A stretch of DNA of 33,207 bases from an uncultured Clostridia bacterium (GTDB lineage Bacteria > Bacillota > Clostridia > Christensenellales > Borkfalkiaceae), in contig CAMRSY010000016.1 of NCBI GenBank assembly GCA_947053545.1, positions 1 through 33,207 of the forward strand, in the 5' to 3' direction. Within the stretch, counting starts at the first letter, position 1; each line of letters opens with the position of its first letter. Position numbers and translations under genes: made by a program. This document shows positions 30,641 through 33,207 of this stretch, piece after piece. The notes beneath the pieces are model-generated. The model saw nothing but the letters and a program-made list of their open reading frames with translations. It was not told the DNA's origin and made no database searches.

Positions 30641-31657
30641 ATGGATAATTGGGTTTTATTCGGAGCTAAAATTTTAAAAAAGCAGACGCAGAGCGAATCG
30701 CAGGTAAGCGCAACGCAGGTTAAAGTGAGGGTTACGCACGTGCTCCTCTCCGCTTACGACGCGCTTTCGTATACAGGCGCCGCCAAGGTTAAATACCCCA
30801 AAACCATAGGCAGAGTAGCAATAGGTGTGGTTACCGATACGGGTGAAAACTGCTACGGCGTTAACAAAGGCTCGCGCGTGTACCTAAATGCGGTGCGCCC
30901 TTGCGGCAAATGCTATGCCTGCAAAAGCGGCAACAAGGGCGAATGCACATCCCCTTTGGTAGCCGGCAGCGATTTCGACGGTTTTTTGCGCGATTTCGTC
31001 GTGTGCGATTATTCGGAAGTAACCGTTTTGCCCGACAGCGTAGACGATATGCTGGCTTTATGCATAGAAAACGTTGCTTTGGCGGAAAATATTTACGACA
31101 GGTTAAACCTTTCGACCGGAAGCAGAGTTGCCATAATAGGCGCGGGATTTTTAGGCTCGGTGCTGGCGCAGATTGCTTTGTACCATAAACTTGTGCCGAT
31201 AGTTATAGACAACTACACGCAAAATATTGAAAGATTGAGAAACAGCGGCATATTTTACACTTTTGCCGCCGACGACAATCTTAAAGCGAATATCGAGGAA
31301 GCGACAAGCGGCAGTATGTGCGACGCGGCAATTTACACGTCGAACTGCAAACTTCCACTTTCGGTGCCGGCAAGCGTGCTTGCCCGCAAAAAGGATATGG
31401 TTTTAGGCGGATTCTGCACGGTAAACTTTGCACTGGACACTTCGCCGCTGTTTGAAAAGAATTTAAGAATATATTCCGTTTCCGACGGATACGGCTATAC
31501 CGAAACGGCGGTTAATATGCTGGTTCACGGCGCAGTTGACGTAAGCCATTTCCAAAAGGAAATTTTAAAGGAATTTAACCCTGAAGCGCTGCTTTCGGAC
31601 CTTGCGGAAAAAGCCACCCAAGACAGCAAGATGACCGTTTTGAAACTCATTTTATAA
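30641..31657 (+). CDS. Zinc-type MDR dehydrogenase homologue lacking the catalytic zinc ligands
   Basis: The 338 residues have the medium-chain dehydrogenase layout: a GroES-like domain, the structural zinc lobe CGKCYACKSGNKGEC (C88, C91, C94, C102), and a Rossmann domain with GAGFLG at 167-172 and an acidic residue (D190) at the end of strand 2. The catalytic zinc ligands are missing: the usual Cys in CGSD is S37 (LLSAYD) and the usual GHE is G57-R58-V59. It may be a non-zinc reductase or a non-catalytic nucleotide-binding protein. There is no ribosome site, and the promoter implies a leaderless mRNA. The gene is followed 68 bases later by cls. Confidence 0.88.
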   Translation: MDNWVLFGAKILKKQTQSESQVSATQVKVRVTHVLLSAYDALSYTGAAKVKYPKTIGRVAIGVVTDTGENCYGVNKGSRVYLNAVRPCGKCYACKSGNKGECTSPLVAGSDFDGFLRDFVVCDYSEVTVLPDSVDDMLALCIENVALAENIYDRLNLSTGSRVAIIGAGFLGSVLAQIALYHKLVPIVIDNYTQNIERLRNSGIFYTFAADDNLKANIEEATSGSMCDAAIYTSNCKLPLSVPASVLARKKDMVLGGFCTVNFALDTSPLFEKNLRIYSVSDGYGYTETAVNMLVHGAVDVSHFQKEILKEFNPEALLSDLAEKATQDSKMTVLKLIL

Positions 31658-31725
31658 ACAGGTCGGCATTACTTTTTGTAAATTTATTGCTTCTTTAGGA
31701 CGGTTAGCGCTTTCGCGTATACATA

Positions 31726-33102
31726 ATGCGCCTTATAAGATTTGTATTTTCACGGTTTTTTATATGCCTTACAGTAATTGCGGCGTTACTCGCCGCAATT
31801 ATTTTTTTATGCGTTTATATCCATTCTCTTCTTCCCGCGGCGGCGGCGATTGCGCTTTCGTATCTTCTGTCGCTTATTTCCGCGTTAAATTTATTGTCCG
31901 CCGAAAGCCCCGCAGAATTTAAATGCGGCTGGCTTATACTTATAGTAGCGTTACCCGTATTGGGCGCGGTGCTTTACTTTTTATCATTTTTCGGACGCGC
32001 GCAAAAAGCGCCCCCATCAGAAGCGCTGCCGCCCTCCTCCTGCACCTCGTTCAGATATTTTACCGACGGCGCAACTTTTTTAGACAGCTTGATTTCGCGT
32101 ATTTCAACAGCCAAAAAATATGTTTATCTTGAATTTTATATCATTTCGAAAGGCCATATATGGGAGGCTTTTTACCGCGAACTTTTAAAAGCGCAAGACC
32201 GAGGAGTTGAAATAAAAATTATATACGACGGTCTGGGTAGCGCCTTGCGCGCGCCGAAAAAAGATTTTAAAGCGCTTGAAAAAAGCGGAGCCGAAATTAA
32301 AATTTTTAACCGAATAACTCCGCTGCCCGTGTCGCGGCTGAATTTCCGCGACCACCGTAAAATTGCCGTTATAGACGGCGACGCCGTATTTTTGGGTGGC
32401 GTGAATATTGCAGACGAATACGCAAATTTGTGCTCGCCGCACGGCTATTGGAAGGACGGTGGCGCGTTATTTTTCGGCGACGTCGCCTTTATATTTTCTC
32501 GTGTGTTTTTATCCCTTTTCAACGGCGAACGCGCCGATTGGAGCGGGGATATGCCACGGTTAACGGGAAAATACAAACTTTTCCCGGTAGCGGACGAACC
32601 CGAACGCGCAGGAAGCATGTGCGAAGATTTACTTGCCTCTGCCCTGTATTCGGCAAAGGAACGCGCATATATTTTTACCCCGTATCTTTGTATGGGCGAC
32701 AAGCTGCACGACGCGCTTATATTTGCCGCACGGCGGGGCGCGGACGTCAAATTGCTGATACCTGCGGTGCCCGATAAAAAAATAACATTCGCAATAACAC
32801 GTTCGTACTGCGAAAGGCTTGCTGAAAGCGGCGTAAATATATACTTTTACACTCCGGGCTTTATGCATTTTAAAGGCGCGGTTTGCGACAATAAAGCGCT
32901 TTTGGGAAGCTATAATCTCGATTTCCGTTCGATGCGCTTGAACTATGAATGCGGCGTTATGGGCGGCGGAGAGCTTGCGGACGAAATGGCAGGCGACTTT
33001 ACCGCATGCCTTGCGTTAAGCCAACGTCTGCAGCCCAAAAAGCGGGGCGCGGCAGGCAGATTTGCCCGCTCGTTATTGCGGCTGTTTGCCCCTTTGGTTT
33101 AG
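31726..33102 (+). CDS. cls: Cardiolipin synthase (phospholipase D family)
   Basis: The enzyme joins phosphatidylglycerol molecules to cardiolipin at the membrane. The 458 residues have two or three N-terminal TM helices (about 10-33, 36-58, 68-90) and two HKD motifs: H210-K212-D217 in RDHRKIAVID, with GGVN after it, and H381-K383-D388 in HFKGAVCDNK followed by GSYN. A basic tail (PKKRGAAGRFARSLLRLF) closes the protein. No ribosome site is clear near the ATG; TATACA lies just upstream. The stop is TAG. Confidence 0.93.
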   Translation: MRLIRFVFSRFFICLTVIAALLAAIIFLCVYIHSLLPAAAAIALSYLLSLISALNLLSAESPAEFKCGWLILIVALPVLGAVLYFLSFFGRAQKAPPSEALPPSSCTSFRYFTDGATFLDSLISRISTAKKYVYLEFYIISKGHIWEAFYRELLKAQDRGVEIKIIYDGLGSALRAPKKDFKALEKSGAEIKIFNRITPLPVSRLNFRDHRKIAVIDGDAVFLGGVNIADEYANLCSPHGYWKDGGALFFGDVAFIFSRVFLSLFNGERADWSGDMPRLTGKYKLFPVADEPERAGSMCEDLLASALYSAKERAYIFTPYLCMGDKLHDALIFAARRGADVKLLIPAVPDKKITFAITRSYCERLAESGVNIYFYTPGFMHFKGAVCDNKALLGSYNLDFRSMRLNYECGVMGGGELADEMAGDFTACLALSQRLQPKKRGAAGRFARSLLRLFAPLV

Positions 33103-33131
33103 TTGCGGCAATTTTTTAAATGTGCTATTAT
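33103..33131 (+). promoter_or_regulatory. Probable promoter of the HAD gene
   Basis: TTGCGG (33103-33108), 17 bp, TATTAT (33126-33131) preceded by TGC (extended -10). The start of transcription would be about 33138, one base before the ATG. Confidence 0.55.
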
Positions 33132-33138
33132 TTAATTA

Positions 33139-33207
33139 ATGATAAAACTGATAGCCAGCGATTTGGACGGAACTCTGTTGCCGCCAACCAAAATTATGCC
33201 GCCGGAA
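33139..33207 (+). CDS. HAD-superfamily phosphatase, Cof type (start only)
   Basis: The first 23 codons read MIKLIASDLDGTLLPPTKIM then continue off the right edge. DLDGTL is HAD motif I with the nucleophile Asp and the general acid Asp, and the spacing suits Cof-type sugar/flavin phosphatases. No ribosome site is present; the extended -10 just upstream suggests a leaderless start. Confidence 0.8.
   Translation, partial: MIKLIASDLDGTLLPPTKIMPPE

Noticed and set aside
31696-31728. Leaderless promoter for cls
   Set aside because: TATACA lies too close to the ATG (three bases) and has no convincing -35, so it was not counted with the leaderless set.

Overview
The window looks like a chromosomal core segment of a Bacillota (Firmicutes) genome, most likely an uncultured Clostridia-type lineage. 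The reasons are the Firmicutes gene order (ylxM-ffh-rpsP-khpA-rimM-trmD-rbgA-rnhB; rpsB-tsf-pyrH-frr-uppS-cdsA-dxr-rseP; ruvX-DUF1292; rpmE-yqhQ/prmC-prfA), canonical TTGACA/TATAAT promoters with 16-17 bp spacers and frequent extended -10 (TGn) elements, GGAGG-type ribosome sites, and riboswitches typical of Firmicutes (TPP, preQ1-I). I see no rRNA, tRNA, CRISPR array, transposase or phage gene.

Layout. 1-8.4 kb (minus strand): a translation/secretion block reading ylxM-ffh-rpsP-khpA-rimM-trmD-rbgA-rnhB-yraN, then rplS from its own promoter, then comM and dprA. dprA carries an in-frame TAG just before its last conserved motif and runs off the left edge. 8.4-11.8 kb: a small unknown gene, an mscS channel with a charged partner gene, and a convergent CPA2 antiporter. 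11.8-12.8 kb: an island without a normal gene that carries an unidentified structured RNA of about 430 nt with a near-consensus promoter, AT-rich upstream element, many hairpins, an embedded 14-codon ORF and an intrinsic terminator. A tiny XRE regulator with a leaderless start follows. 12.8-14.5 kb: yfbR and a TPP-riboswitch-controlled thiT, transcribed divergently from abutting promoters. 14.6-22 kb (minus): rseP, dxr, cdsA, uppS, frr, pyrH, tsf, rpsB, split into sub-units by internal terminators and promoters. 22.2-23.4 kb: ruvX-DUF1292 and a small membrane-anchored protein. 23.4-24.9 kb: a preQ1-I riboswitch controlling a queuosine-precursor transporter (VUT/YhhQ) and a translationally coupled short-chain dehydrogenase. 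25-26.6 kb: a tandem Myb-like-repeat DNA-binding protein and a divergent unknown 309-aa protein. 26.7-30.4 kb (minus): rpmE, a yqhQ-prmC fusion gene, prfA and a DtxR/MntR-type regulator. 30.6-33.2 kb (plus): a zinc-less MDR protein, a cardiolipin synthase and the start of a HAD phosphatase.

How the genes work together. Most of the window is housekeeping: ribosomal proteins and their maturation factors (RimM, RbgA, TrmD, KhpA), protein targeting (Ffh, YlxM), termination (RF1 and the PrmC domain that methylates it), and the envelope lipid route (Dxr to UppS for undecaprenyl carrier, CdsA and cardiolipin synthase for phospholipids, RseP for membrane proteolysis). The most unusual signals are the unidentified RNA, the repeated placement of strong promoters so that transcription should begin at or next to a start codon (ylxM, XRE, MDR, HAD and perhaps the 309-aa gene), the in-frame amber codon in dprA, and the dehydrogenase co-regulated with queuosine-precursor uptake. 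All identifications are from reading motifs; no database search was possible.
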